Assembly (NCBI RefSeq): GCF_900496995.4
Contig: NW_024470383.1
Span: 62,001-126,000, forward strand
DNA: 64,000 nucleotides
Reading direction: 5' to 3'
From: Aquila chrysaetos chrysaetos
Lineage: Eukaryota > Chordata > Aves > Accipitriformes > Accipitridae
Part shown: positions 54,379 to 64,000 of the stretch, piece after piece
Layout: the number at the start of each line of letters is the position of its first letter
How positions within the stretch are numbered: the first letter of the stretch is position 1
The notes under the pieces: model-generated
Seen by the model: the letters and a program-made list of their open reading frames with translations, nothing else
Told to the model about the DNA's origin: nothing
Database searches by the model: none
Made by a program: the position numbers and the translations under genes

Positions 54379-54759
54379 ATGTTGGGCAGCGAGGGCTTCA
54401 CCTCGGGCCGTCGCTACTGGGAGGTGGAAGCGAACGGGCGCTTCTGGGCCGTTGGGGTGGCCCGTGAGTCGGTTCAGAGGAAAGGCCGGATCCTCTTCAA
54501 GCCTAATACTGAGATTTGGGGCTTGCAGAAGTACGATGAGCTCTGTGTGGCCCTCATAGCTCCTTCCAACACCTCCGTCCCACTCCTCAACGGGGAGATA
54601 GGCGTCTACCTGGACTAGGAGGTGGGACAGGTCTCCTTCTATGCTGTTGGCAGCCGCCAACGCATCTTCACCTTCCCCGTGGCTTCCTTCAGCGGAGAAA
54701 AGGTCTTCCCCTACTTCTGCGTGCTCCTCTCCACCATCAAACTGTCCCCGAAGGGTTGA
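54379..54759 (+). pseudogene. SPRY exon fragment, copy B
   Basis: Duplicate of the C-terminal three-quarters of the 40379-40890 SPRY exon. The PRY part is missing because the duplication breakpoint lies inside the exon. A substitution changes the Tyr codon of LDYEVG to TAG at 54616-54618. No splice acceptor precedes it. Confidence 0.9.
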
Positions 54760-55925
54760 TGCGTTGGCAGGGTCCCCCCAAAGCTGGTTGCTCCACAGTG
54801 CTTGGAAACACTCCTTGATGCTCCTCAACTCTTATTTTCCAGGTCTTGGAGTCATTTCCACCTCAGCTCATGGTCCCTACCTCCATCTTAGATGTCTCCG
54901 TTTTGGGTTATATCCAGGGGCTTTTGGGTCCGAGCTCAGCGTGGCTCATCTCATCTAAAAGCCGCTGTTGTTAAATTCATCCAAAGCTCGTTGACGGGAG
55001 CTGGGCTTCACTTAGCTGGTTTTGAGGCGAAAACGTGGGGCTTCCTCCCAAACTCAGCCCCCTCTGAAGGTTTCTTTTACTGACCTCAATGCCCATCACT
55101 AGCCGGGCTTCCAACCCAAATTAAAAATCTTGATTTTTGCAGGCTTTGTGTTAATACCAGCCGCTCGCTACCTCAGTTTAAAACCGATTTTGTCACCACA
55201 AGGATGTGCTCGCGCTCGCTTCCCCCCCCCCCCCCCCCCCCCCCCATTTTCTTCTGCTGTTCTCCATGCTCAGGATGTATTTCCAAGTAATTAATGTGCA
55301 ATTGATTATAAATGTGCTAAGGATATAATAAACTTTTTTTTTTTTTTTTTTGCTATAATAAGGAGGCGGCATCTGCATTTGACCCACCACCAAGCTGCCC
55401 CAGTCCCACAAAGACCCCCCCAAGGCTGCCTTGGGCCCCCAGGACCCCCCCCAGAGCTGCCCCACGTGGGATCTCAAAGGCTGCCCTCATCCCCCCCAGC
55501 TTCTTTGGTCCCCCAAACCCCTCAAGACCCCCCCCAGAGCTGCCCCACGTGGGACCCCAAAGGCTGCCCTGGCCTCGCAACACCTCCTTGGTCCCCTGGG
55601 ACCCCCAAGAACCCCTCCCCAGGGCTTTCCCACATGGGATCCCAGACCCAGCAGTTCATGTTTACATTAAATCCAAGCAACCAAAACATTTTTCCAACCC
55701 TATCCCATCGTCCGCCTCTCCCCCCAGCTGCCATCGTGCGGAGGTGGGAAGAAAACCTCTGCCAAAAAAGAAACCACCGCAAGCCAAAAACCCACCAGCA
55801 AATTCAGTGTTGCCCTTGGAGGCAGCGGCCCTTGGCAGCCTTATTTGGAAGAAACCCTATTTTTTTCCCTCCCCCCCAGCACTAAACATCCTTAATTTTT
55901 TAATTTCCAAACCCATTTCCAACAT

Positions 55926-55931
55926 TTTATT
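55926..55931 (-). terminator. PolyA signal of lectin B (AATAAA on minus)
   Basis: TTTATT on plus, about 127 bp downstream of the lectin stop. It lies in the segment absent from copy A. Confidence 0.6.
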
Positions 55932-56057
55932 TCAAGCTTTGAGCAAAAAGGCATCAGGAAGCGGCTGAGCATCCCCGGGTTGTGGCGGGTGGGTGGCAAC
56001 ACCGGGACCCCCTCCCTGCCATGTGGGTTATTCAACATCAGGACCCCCCCATGTGGG

Positions 56058-57813
56058 TTATTTCCCAGTGCAGGATGCGGCCTCGGTGCTGCAGCGGGAG
56101 CTGCTCAGCCCCTTCTCCTCCTTCGAATAAGCGCAGCCGCTCTCCTGCGGATGGGCCACCTGCACGGGGAGGGGGGTAAAAGGTGGGATCGGGGGGGCTT
56201 TATCCATCCTCCACCCCAAAATTTCCCCTTCCCCCCCCCATCCAATCTCACCTGGAGGTGTTACGCTCAGCACCGCTTGGCCGCATCCAGATGGTGCGTT
56301 GCGGCGGATGCCGAGCCAATGCGCCGTGAGCCCTTGTAGCGGTGCAGAAAGTCCTACGGGAAGCAAAATGGGATGATGGGGTGGGGATTTCCCTCCCCCC
56401 AAAACCCAAATCACCCCAAGACACCCCCACACCCCCCACCAGCTCCGCCGTGCGGTCGGTGCCGGCCGACGTGGCCCCCCCGGGTCTGGCAGCGGTCCCG
56501 GCTCGCCGACCGGTCGCCTTCGGCCTCGGAAGCGAAGTAGCAGCGTCGACCGAAGCCCACCCGACCGTCGGGGCAGGGGCTCGGGGCTGGGGGACCCCCC
56601 CGGCCGGCGTCACCCCCCAGGAGGGTGCCGAGGAGGAAGGAAGAGGAGGGTGAAGGCCAGCATCCGTGCCACCGCCGCGCACAGGCAGCTGAGCAGCAGG
56701 CAGGGCTGCCTGGGGTTGGGGGGCTGCTGGGAGAAACACCCCAAAATGGGGAGGAGGAGGAGGAGGAGGGGCTGCCGTCCTGGCTGCAACGCGCTGAAGC
56801 ACGATGCGGAGCCCCGATATCCTACAGCCCTTCGGGCCCCCGATATCCTGCACCCCTTGGTCCACCCCAATGCAGAGCCCCAGTATCCTGCGCCCCAATA
56901 TCCTGCACCCCCTTGGTGTACCCCAATGCGGAGTCCCGATATCCTGCACCCCCCTGGTGCCCCCAATATCCTGCACCCTTCGCAGCACCCCGATACCTTG
57001 CACCCTTCGGGGCATCCCAATGCAGAGCCCCGATATTGGGCACCCCAATATCCTGCAACCCAATGCAGACCCCCAATATCCTGCACCCCAATATCCTGCA
57101 CTCCTTGGTGCCGCCCAATATCCTGCACCCCTTGTTCCACCCCGATGCAGAGCCCCAATATTGTGCACCCCAATATTCTGCACCCCCCTGGTGCCCCCCC
57201 AATACCCTGCACCCTTCACGGCACCCCAATGCAGAGCCCCAATATCCATCTTACACCCTCGGTGCACCCCAAAGCAGCACCCGATATCCCCCCCCCCCCG
57301 CTCCGTGCACCCCAAACACCCAATGCAAATCCGCAGCATTCCCCCCCCAGGTTTTGCCCCCCCCACCCCACTGCCTGCACACCTTGGCCAGGGTCCCATC
57401 GCTCTTCCTCAGCCCTTCGTCTTCCTCCGGACCCCTCCAGGTTCCCCCCCCCCCCCAAAAAACACCCAGGAAAATCTGGAAAAAAAACCAACCAAAAAAA
57501 AACCCAACAAAATTGGGCAAAACAAGCCCAAATTTGGGGCTGCCACCACCAGGAATAGCAATATCCAGCCCCATGGGGGTAATTTGGGGGGGGCTGGGAC
57601 TGTCCCCATCCCGTTCCCCGTCACACCTCGGCCTTCCCGGGCGCCCTCCCCTTCCTCCCAGCTCTATTTTGAGGCCAAATCCTGCAAATCCATAATCCAA
57701 AGCCCCCCAAATTGGAAAAGAATGAAGAAAAAAAACCCCAAAAGCCCACCCCACCCCAAATACCCCATTTTCCCCCCATACCTCCCCACGCCAGGCAACG
57801 TGGAAACCACCAT
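56058..57813 (-). CDS. C-type lectin-like receptor, CLEC2/BLEC type, copy B (all exons; homopolymer frameshifts)
   Basis: Minus-strand exons: 57813-57782, 57681-57627 and 57475-57383 (candidate cytoplasmic exons, phases agree), then 56726-56440 (transmembrane plus first CTLD part), 56353-56252 and 56159-56058. The CTLD has CPDGRVGFGRRCYF, DRCQTRGG, LTAHWLGIRRN, then GCAYSKEEKGLSSSRC and SC before the stop, giving the six Cys of NK-type lectin domains. The family (CLEC2D, chicken BLEC) encodes type II receptors or ligands of NK-like cells with no Ca2+-binding sugar site. As written the frame breaks at an extra T (56637 region), a short C/G run near 56475, a missing A and a missing G in the second CTLD exon, and one C missing near 56577. 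Copy A has the longer form at the last four, so most breaks look like read errors. The N-terminal exons are tentative. Confidence 0.7.
56815..57255. repeat. GATATCCTGCACCCC minisatellite (lectin B intron)
   Basis: Copy of the 42345-42795 array with a few bases lost. Confidence 0.85.
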
Positions 57814-58144
57814 GTGCCCAAACCAGCTGGGGCTAGTACCCCCCCCCCCGCCCAAATCCCCCCAAATCCCAAAATTGGCTTTTCCGGCTCCGTTTTGACC
57901 AGTTTTCCTCATTGCGAGGCCCGAAGGAGGACGTGGGATCCAGTCGGAGCAAGGAGACGGGCGGCACCAAATAATCCGATTTTTTTTTGTTTGGAAAAGG
58001 GTTTTATTTGGGTCGAGGGGTCCCGGCTCCGGGGGGGGGGGAACAGGGGATGGGGGGGGATGAGGGTCAGAGGGTGCAAAAAATTGGGGGGGGGGTGTTG
58101 CAAAAAAATAGGGGGGTTAAAAAAAGGGGGGGGCTGGAAAAGAT

Positions 58145-59035
58145 AGGCTGTATATATTAATGTATATACACTATATATCAACTATGGATACACACTACAG
58201 TATATAGTGTTGTATATGGAGAGTATATATAGCCTGTGTATATATTTAGTATACATAGTGTGTGTACATATACTATGTAGTTATATATACTGCATGGCAT
58301 AGCATATTTACCACATAATATACATACCATATGGTATATATACCATATAGTCTCTCTAGTATTACTATACTAATAGTAGTATAGTAGTATAGTAGTATAT
58401 ACTATATTATACTAGCACTAGTACAGTATACATCGTACACTAACACTGTATTATATATACTATACAAATAGTATACTGTATGTGTTAGTGTCTATGTATA
58501 CACACACACATACAGTGTCTCTCTGTATATATACACCCACACTAACACTATACAGAATACCTACAGTACGCCATTAGTGTAGTTGTCCTGGTTTTGGCTG
58601 GAGATAGAGACAACATATGATATATATGAGAATAGTACGTGTAGTGCAGTGTATCTATACATACTACATATAGCATACGTGGTGTATATATATACTACTA
58701 TATATATACATATACTATATACTATGTATAGACACACTATAAACTATATATACAGTAGATATACTATATATACACACTATTGCTGTATTATGTATGTATA
58801 TATTTATATATATATGGACACACATTGTATACTATTAGTGTCATATACAGACTTTAGTGTATATATACACACTATATAGAGTATATATATTATATATATA
58901 CACACTATTTATGTGTTATATAGGTAGATATATTTATACATATATATGGATACTGACACACAGTATACTAGTAGTGTCGTAGATAGACGTTAGTGCATAT
59001 ATAGACACTAGATATCCTTTATACACCACCCACTA
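58145..59035. repeat. TA-rich low-complexity tract, copy B
   Basis: As in copy A but shorter: one block of TATACACACTAT-type sequence (about 130 bp) is missing near 58998. Confidence 0.85.
58584..58611 (+). mobile_element. LTR-start-like fragment, copy B
   Basis: TGTCCTGGTTTTGGCTGGAG then ATAGAGA, slightly closer to the remembered bird LTR start than copy A. Confidence 0.35.
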
Positions 59036-59359
59036 TCCGCATCATAGGCTGTGTATCCACTACATCCAGTATATAGAACAGCATCTCTGCTGTCTCCCCG
59101 CACACCCTCTCTGGATGCTCTACGCGCACGTATGACATCACACACACGTCATACACCCCCCATGGCCACCACCCCCCCGCCCGCTCACCTCTCTGGAGCA
59201 GCAGAGCACCGCTCCAGGCCCCGCCGGGGTCCGCGTACTGGGCGGGGAAATGGGCGGGGCCTGGCGCCTCCCTACGGATTCCGCGCCGCATCTCGGCACG
59301 CGGGGCGCGTTCCGTCCGCCGTGTCCCCCCGTGTCCCCCCGTGTCCCCCCCCCAGCTCC

Positions 59360-62288
59360 ATGGGGCCCCTCTGGGCGCTGCTGGTGGCGCTGACGCTGCC
59401 CCCGACCTCCCCCGATCCGGCAGGTGAGCGGGGAAGGGGTGCGGGGAGGGGGGGGGCACTTGAAAACTTGAATGAAACTTCGCTTCTTCCCCCCCCCCCC
59501 CCCCCCGCGGAATATCTCGGCTTTCTCCCTGCTTCAGCTGCCCTGCGCCCCCCCCCCGCGGCTCTTTGCTCTCCCCAAAGCACCGTTTAGGGGGGGTTAA
59601 TCCTTTCTCACCTCTCCCCTGCTTCCTCCGGGCGGGGGGGGGGGCACCCCCATTTTTTGCAAACCTCCACAGGTCTTGATCCCGCCCTCATTTTCTTCAC
59701 ACACACCCCCTCGCTTTTTAACACCCCTCCCCGGTTTTTTTACCCCCCTAGTTTTTCCCCCCCCCCTTATGTTTTGAAACCCCCAATATTTTGGGGTTTT
59801 TTTGCCATCTGGTCGGTTTTTCTTTTGCCCCCACCCCCCCTTTTTTTGTTTCCAAACCCACCTGTGTTTTGAACCCAAACCTACTTTATGCCACCCCCCC
59901 CATCTTTTTGCAACCCGCCCCGTTTCTTGCAAGCCCAGATATTTTCTGCAAACCCCCTTATTTTTTGCAACCCCCTGTTTTCTTTCCACCTGTGTACGGA
60001 AGGGTTAAAAGCTGGAATTTTGGTCCGTGGATGAACACTGAGTAAGAAGTAGATAACTAAAAAACGCAGTCAGCACAGGGAACAGGGAGTTTATCATCTG
60101 TTGTTTGAAATGCTGACCGTGGGGCTAAGGAGGTTCAGCAACGTTAGGGGAGGTGGTACATGCAATAATGGAGGAATACCAGGCACCGCACATAATTTTG
60201 CTTACCTTGCAAAAGTCTTGCGTTGGTTAGAGCACAGTGGATGGGACCGATGGATGAGGGTAATTTGCCGCGTGCGCAAAGCCCGTGAACCAACAGAAGG
60301 GATGGTTACGGCATGTGCAGCGCGCCTGGCCGGCAGGCACGTGCGTCCTGGGCTGCTTCTGATGCAATCGAGGCGTGTTTTGCACTCGTGGCGCAAGCGT
60401 CGAGAGCCGTTGCTGGCAAATGTATAAAATACCGGAGTTTTCTGAAGGGCGGTGGGTCGGCGTGCGGCGAGGCCACCGTTGCCTCCGTGGGGATGCCCGC
60501 GTAAAGCTGGCACCTACCGACTGCTGGGCCGAGCTCGTGGCGCAAGACGGCACAAGAATGTACGGATGGTTCATCTTCACAGTCCTTGGGTCAGTATGGT
60601 AATTCATTTTTTTTTTTTAGCTTTGTAAGATACCCTTAGCGTAACGCATGTGTGTAGTTAATAAAAGGCTTGCTTTTTCCCTTATAGTCAGTGTGTGTGT
60701 GTTTACCTTCTCGGGAATCCTCGAAACCACCCTAAAACACCAACCACCCCCATTTTTTGCAACCAACTCTACTTTTTCTTTGCAACACCCCTATTTTCTT
60801 TGCAACCCCCCATATCTTTTTCCAACCCTCCTTCTTTTTTTGCAACCCCCCTATTTCTTTTGCAACCCTCCTTATTTTTTTGCGACCCCCCCTATTTTTT
60901 TTTGCGACCCTCCATATCTTTTTGCAGCCCCCCCTATTTTATTGCACACACCCCCCCCGCCGTACCTTCCTCACCGCTCCCAAGTGAATTTACGGCTTTG
61001 CAACTTCTTCTCCCTCCAGCTGAGCCGTGTCCCACCATCACCGCCAACGTTCGCCAGGACAGTCAGGTCACCGTCCCCATCAACTTCACCGGGAAGACGT
61101 TCACCTGCAAAAACGCAACGGGACGCGGTGGGAGAACTTTTGCCCTCTGCCTGGGGAGCCGCTGCCACAAAAACAGCAGCGCCGTGGCTGGCGTCAGGCT
61201 GCGGGACGGGAAACTGGAGCTCAGCAAAGCTTCGGCTGGAACCTACCGAGCCCAGGGCAGCTTGGACAACGCCTGCCTGGCGCACATCATCCTGCACGGT
61301 GCGGGGAGCAGCCGGCCCGCGCACCCCAAAATCCACCGCTGCTTCCCTCTGAGTCCCGGGGGCTTTCTTGGCCGAGTTGCTCGCCCACACGTCTGCGCGC
61401 GCGTCTCCGCGTGCGTCCCTCGCGGCAGCGGCAGCAATCGTGCGCGCGGAGAGCGCGTCTTTGCAAACCCTTCCCCTGCGTCTTTGGATTCAGCAGCGAT
61501 CGCCCCGCGCAGAAAGCGCGTGTTTCCTCGCACCCCTCGCTCCGTCTTCGCGTTGCAGCAGCGATCGCGGGGGCACAAAGCGCGTCTTTCCTCGCACCTT
61601 CCCTCGCGCCTTCGCAGGCAGCGGCCGTCGTGCGCGCGCGAAAGCGCCGTCTTTGCAAACCCCTTCCCCTGCGTCCTCGCACGCGCCTTTCCCCGCGTTT
61701 TTCCCCTGCCTTTGCGCCCGCGCCCTCTCTGATTGCACAAACCGTCCCAGAACCGCAGCACGGCAAGACGCTTTTTTGCGCCGCGTGGGGTAAGAGCAAA
61801 AAAAAGGGGGGGATTTGGGGGACACAATCAATATTAACCTATTTGTCCTCTTTTTCTTCCTGCAGAGCCGACGCCGTCTCCGCTCCTGACCCGCGCGACG
61901 TCTCCCGAGCCTGCAAAATCCACCGGTGACTGCAACCGTGGTGCAGGAAAATCCCATCCTCCCTGCCGCTCCTTGCCGCCGCAGCGCTCATTATTTTCTT
62001 TTTGTGATTGCAGGTTGGGTTGCTCTGCCCTATCTCGGCGTCTTTGCCGTCGCGATGATCGTCGCCGGCACCGTCGCCTTCGGTTTCGGCTTCGTGTACA
62101 CCTGCGGCTCCGGGGATTTCTGGCGGGGTCTGAGCTGCGTTCGCTGTTGCACCCCAGAAAGGAGAAGAAAATTGGAATTCTCGGAGCAGGAGCCTCAGCC
62201 AGGGCAAAGCCCCGACCTGCAGCTCGACTTCGCAGTTGGTGTCTTCCTCTGCTTAACCAAAGCAGCACTTTTTAACGGCATTTCTTAG
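59360..62288 (+). CDS. Unrecognised Ig-like type I membrane protein, copy B (4 exons, 225 aa, open)
   Basis: Exons: 59360-59423, 61020-61298, 61866-61925, 62014-62288. They total 678 nt, 225 aa, and every intron is phase 1, the rule for Ig-superfamily genes. Exon 1 is a signal peptide (MGPLWALLVALTLPPTS). Exon 2 (93 residues) has strand-like VTVPINFTGKTFTC, ALCLGSRC, KLELSKASAGTYRAQ and NACLAHIIL. The D-x-G-x-Y-x-C corner of Ig domains appears as SAGTYRA, so the usual second Cys is replaced, as in CD2/SLAM-type V domains. It has N-glycosylation sites (NFT, NAT, NSS). Exon 3 is a Pro/Thr/Ser stalk. Exon 4 has a transmembrane helix (GVFAVAMIVAGTVAFGFGF), juxtamembrane Cys (SCVRCC), RRRK and a short tail with no Tyr signalling motif. 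It may be an immune ligand or receptor next to the divergent lectin; I do not recognise an orthologue. Confidence 0.65.
59991..60739 (+). mobile_element. Candidate solo LTR in intron 1 of Ig-like gene B
   Basis: Same block as 46311-47061 (TGTGTACGG...AAAACA) with a TATA-like TGTATAAAATACC near 60419 and AATAAAAGG near 60659. Non-coding. Confidence 0.4.
61370..61740. repeat. GCGTCTTTGCAAACCC repeats in Ig-like intron 2 (copy B)
   Basis: Counterpart of the copy A array at 47690-48090. Confidence 0.75.
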
Positions 62289-62623
62289 CCAAATCCGGCT
62301 TTTGCAGAAAAGGGGGGGGGGTGGGGGTGGGAAATGTAGCAGGAGGGGAGGGGAAGATTTTCCTTGCACTGAGTCTTCCCCAGCCTTAAGAACACTTTAT
62401 ATTAGCTAAAAGAGGTTAGATGATAGATATATTTATAACTTTTAGAAAACTATTTAATACCAGTTATTTATTTTTTTTCTATTTTAGGACCATTTCCAGC
62501 TGCTCAGTTTTTCCTTCCCTTGAAATTTGGGAGGGGGGGGGTGGTTCCTTTATGCCAGCCAGTATTTATCAAAGGCAAATATTCTGCTTTTTGTCTCTGT
62601 TTACATAGGAAAAATATGGAAGA

Positions 62624-62629
62624 AATAAA
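62624..62629 (+). terminator. PolyA signal, Ig-like gene B
   Basis: AATAAA 336 bp after the stop codon, followed by T-rich DNA. Confidence 0.55.
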
Positions 62630-62689
62630 TCGGTGCTCAAACTGAAGGGTTTTTTTCTCTGTATATGTGCTATGGAGATTAACAGTTAT

Positions 62690-64000
62690 TTATTTGTTGA
62701 TTTATTGTCTTGTGCTTTTGCCACTATAGTGTTTATTCTTGCATCATCTTTATAAATGGTTTTTCTTATTACCTGTCTGGCGTGATTATTTTTTTTCTGC
62801 CAAAAAAGGTGGGGTTTTTGCTGGAAACACTATGTGGGTAAATGGGATTTATTTCGGGGGGGGTGGGTAATAATTTTATATATTTATATAAACAGCGTCA
62901 CGGCTAATGAGCATCATTTGGGAATGCAAGGAGGAGGAGGGATGAAGGCTGAGCATCCTATGGGGGAATTAATTGCAGAATTAATTTGTCCCGCGCAAGG
63001 ATGAAGCTGTTTAATTCGTCTGGGGAAGGAAAACAAAAATCTGTATTTCTTTTTGCAGTTGGCACAAAGGCAAAGTCCCAGTTTGAAACCAACTTCCCCC
63101 CATCAGAATTATTAAAAAAAATTCCTCCAGCAGCAAAAAAAAAAACCAGGAAGAAAAGAAGTTTGGGGTTATTTTTCCTCCTTTTTGGGCCCCATACATT
63201 TTTTTTATAATGGCATGTACAGTGAGGATGTGTGAGTTTTTCGCCCATCCGTGGACCCACCAGTGATGGGCACATGGGTGGGACAGGCATAGTCACTATG
63301 ACTCACCAGCACAGACCAGAATGTGGCAAAATTCACTGGCGTACTTGGGCAACGCCCTTTCCTGTAGCCCTGGGATTGATTTTTCTTGTCAATTTTTATC
63401 GTGCCTGACCCTCGTTTTCATCTGCTGGGCTTCCCCCTCTTTCTTACTGCCAACCTCCTCCACCCCCTCCTCACGCCTAACGCCTTCTGTAAGTCTAAAC
63501 TCCTTTTTTTAGGAAAATAAAGAGCGGAAATAAAGAGAGAAGAGTTAGGGGTGGTCGAGTGGAAAATTCCGCACCGAGCAGCCTCTCGCACCCTTCGAGC
63601 AGGTACTGGGGGGGGCATTGTGTGCAAACTCATGGGTGCCCACCCATGGGTGCTCCTGGGTTGCGGGAGATGCTGCCATGAAGGCAGCTGTGATACAACC
63701 GTGTTCATCTCGCGTGCAGAAGGAGAGGAAGAAAAATAACACGTTTATGTAAAAAAAAAAAAAAAGATACTTTTGGCAGAAAAGCTGGAAAAATTCCCTG
63801 CGATGCCACTGCAGCCAAGCCCCAAACCCAACGGGGGTTTTTTTCCTTCCCTCCCCAGCCAGCCCAAGGCTTTTGTGATACTCTGGAGTTTCTCCTCTTC
63901 CCTAAATCCTGTCTTTTATCCCTCTTTTTTTTTTTTCCCCCTGCTTATAAGAAATATAGGGACAAACATGCTCAGAGCGGTAAGGGGGGATCTCTTCTTC
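62690..64000. other. Downstream flank of Ig-like gene B; no gene seen
   Basis: Counterpart of 49050-50347. No supportable coding sequence. Confidence 0.4.

Larger units (their letters stand above)
54378..64000. repeat. Copy B of the tandem duplication (continues past the window)
   Basis: Direct repeat of 40503-50347 at high identity. Differences are mostly single-base homopolymer length changes, plus three larger indels. It keeps 586 bp (55690-56275) that copy A lost. Confidence 0.9.

Noticed and set aside
56248-57399. A 383-codon minus-strand frame across lectin B
   Set aside because: It runs through the GATATCCTGCACCCC repeat intron. Splice sites and CTLD motifs show that only parts are exonic and in another frame.

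Overview
This window looks like vertebrate nuclear DNA, most likely from a bird and from the extended MHC on a GC-rich microchromosome. Genes are compact and multi-exonic. Introns are short and filled with GC-rich minisatellites. Two CLEC2/BLEC-type lectin loci are present, and two short stretches match the start I associate with avian ERV LTRs (TGTCCTGGTTTTGGCTG). The bird assignment is an inference. I found no bacterial, phage or CRISPR features.

1-25 kb is a conserved MHC class I framework block. In order it holds the first exon of ABCF1 (-), GNL1 (+), RPP21 (-), TRIM39 (+), an RNF39-like RING gene (+), PPP1R11 (-), POLR1H/ZNRD1 (-) and MGAT1 (+). The first seven are the same neighbours that surround the class I genes in mammals, but no class I gene lies between them here. 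MGAT1 sits near TRIM7/TRIM41/RACK1 on human 5q35, so its presence joins two regions that are separate in human. Exon boundaries and phases could be followed through all these genes. GNL1 and MGAT1 each carry one extra base in a poly-G run, most likely a sequencing error.

26-41 kb mixes TRIM and histone genes: an intronless divergent H3-like ORF (26686-27060, +), a complete RING/B-box/coiled-coil/SPRY TRIM (28606-32346, -), a divergent H1-like linker histone with a canonical histone 3' stem-loop (34443-35053, +), a RING-less TRIM-like gene with only a PRY stub (36064-38072, -), and a PRY-SPRY gene with no recognisable TRIM head (39949-40890, +). A roughly 41-bp tandem array downstream of the H1 stem-loop repeats the core of the U7-snRNA-binding histone downstream element.

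40.5-64 kb is a large tandem duplication with a period of about 13.7-13.9 kb. Copy A is 40503-50347 and copy B is 54378-64000, which runs off the window. Each copy carries the 3' part of the SPRY exon, a C-type lectin gene (-), and an unrecognised Ig-like type I membrane protein (+). In copy A the lectin has lost its last exon and polyA signal and the Ig-like gene is frameshifted. In copy B the Ig-like gene is fully open (225 aa) and all lectin exons are present but carry homopolymer indels; the SPRY copy is 5'-truncated with a stop. Most A/B differences are homopolymer indels, so long-read error and true decay are mixed.

Exon coordinates were read by eye from splice consensus, phase continuity and remembered family sequences. 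No search or alignment was run.
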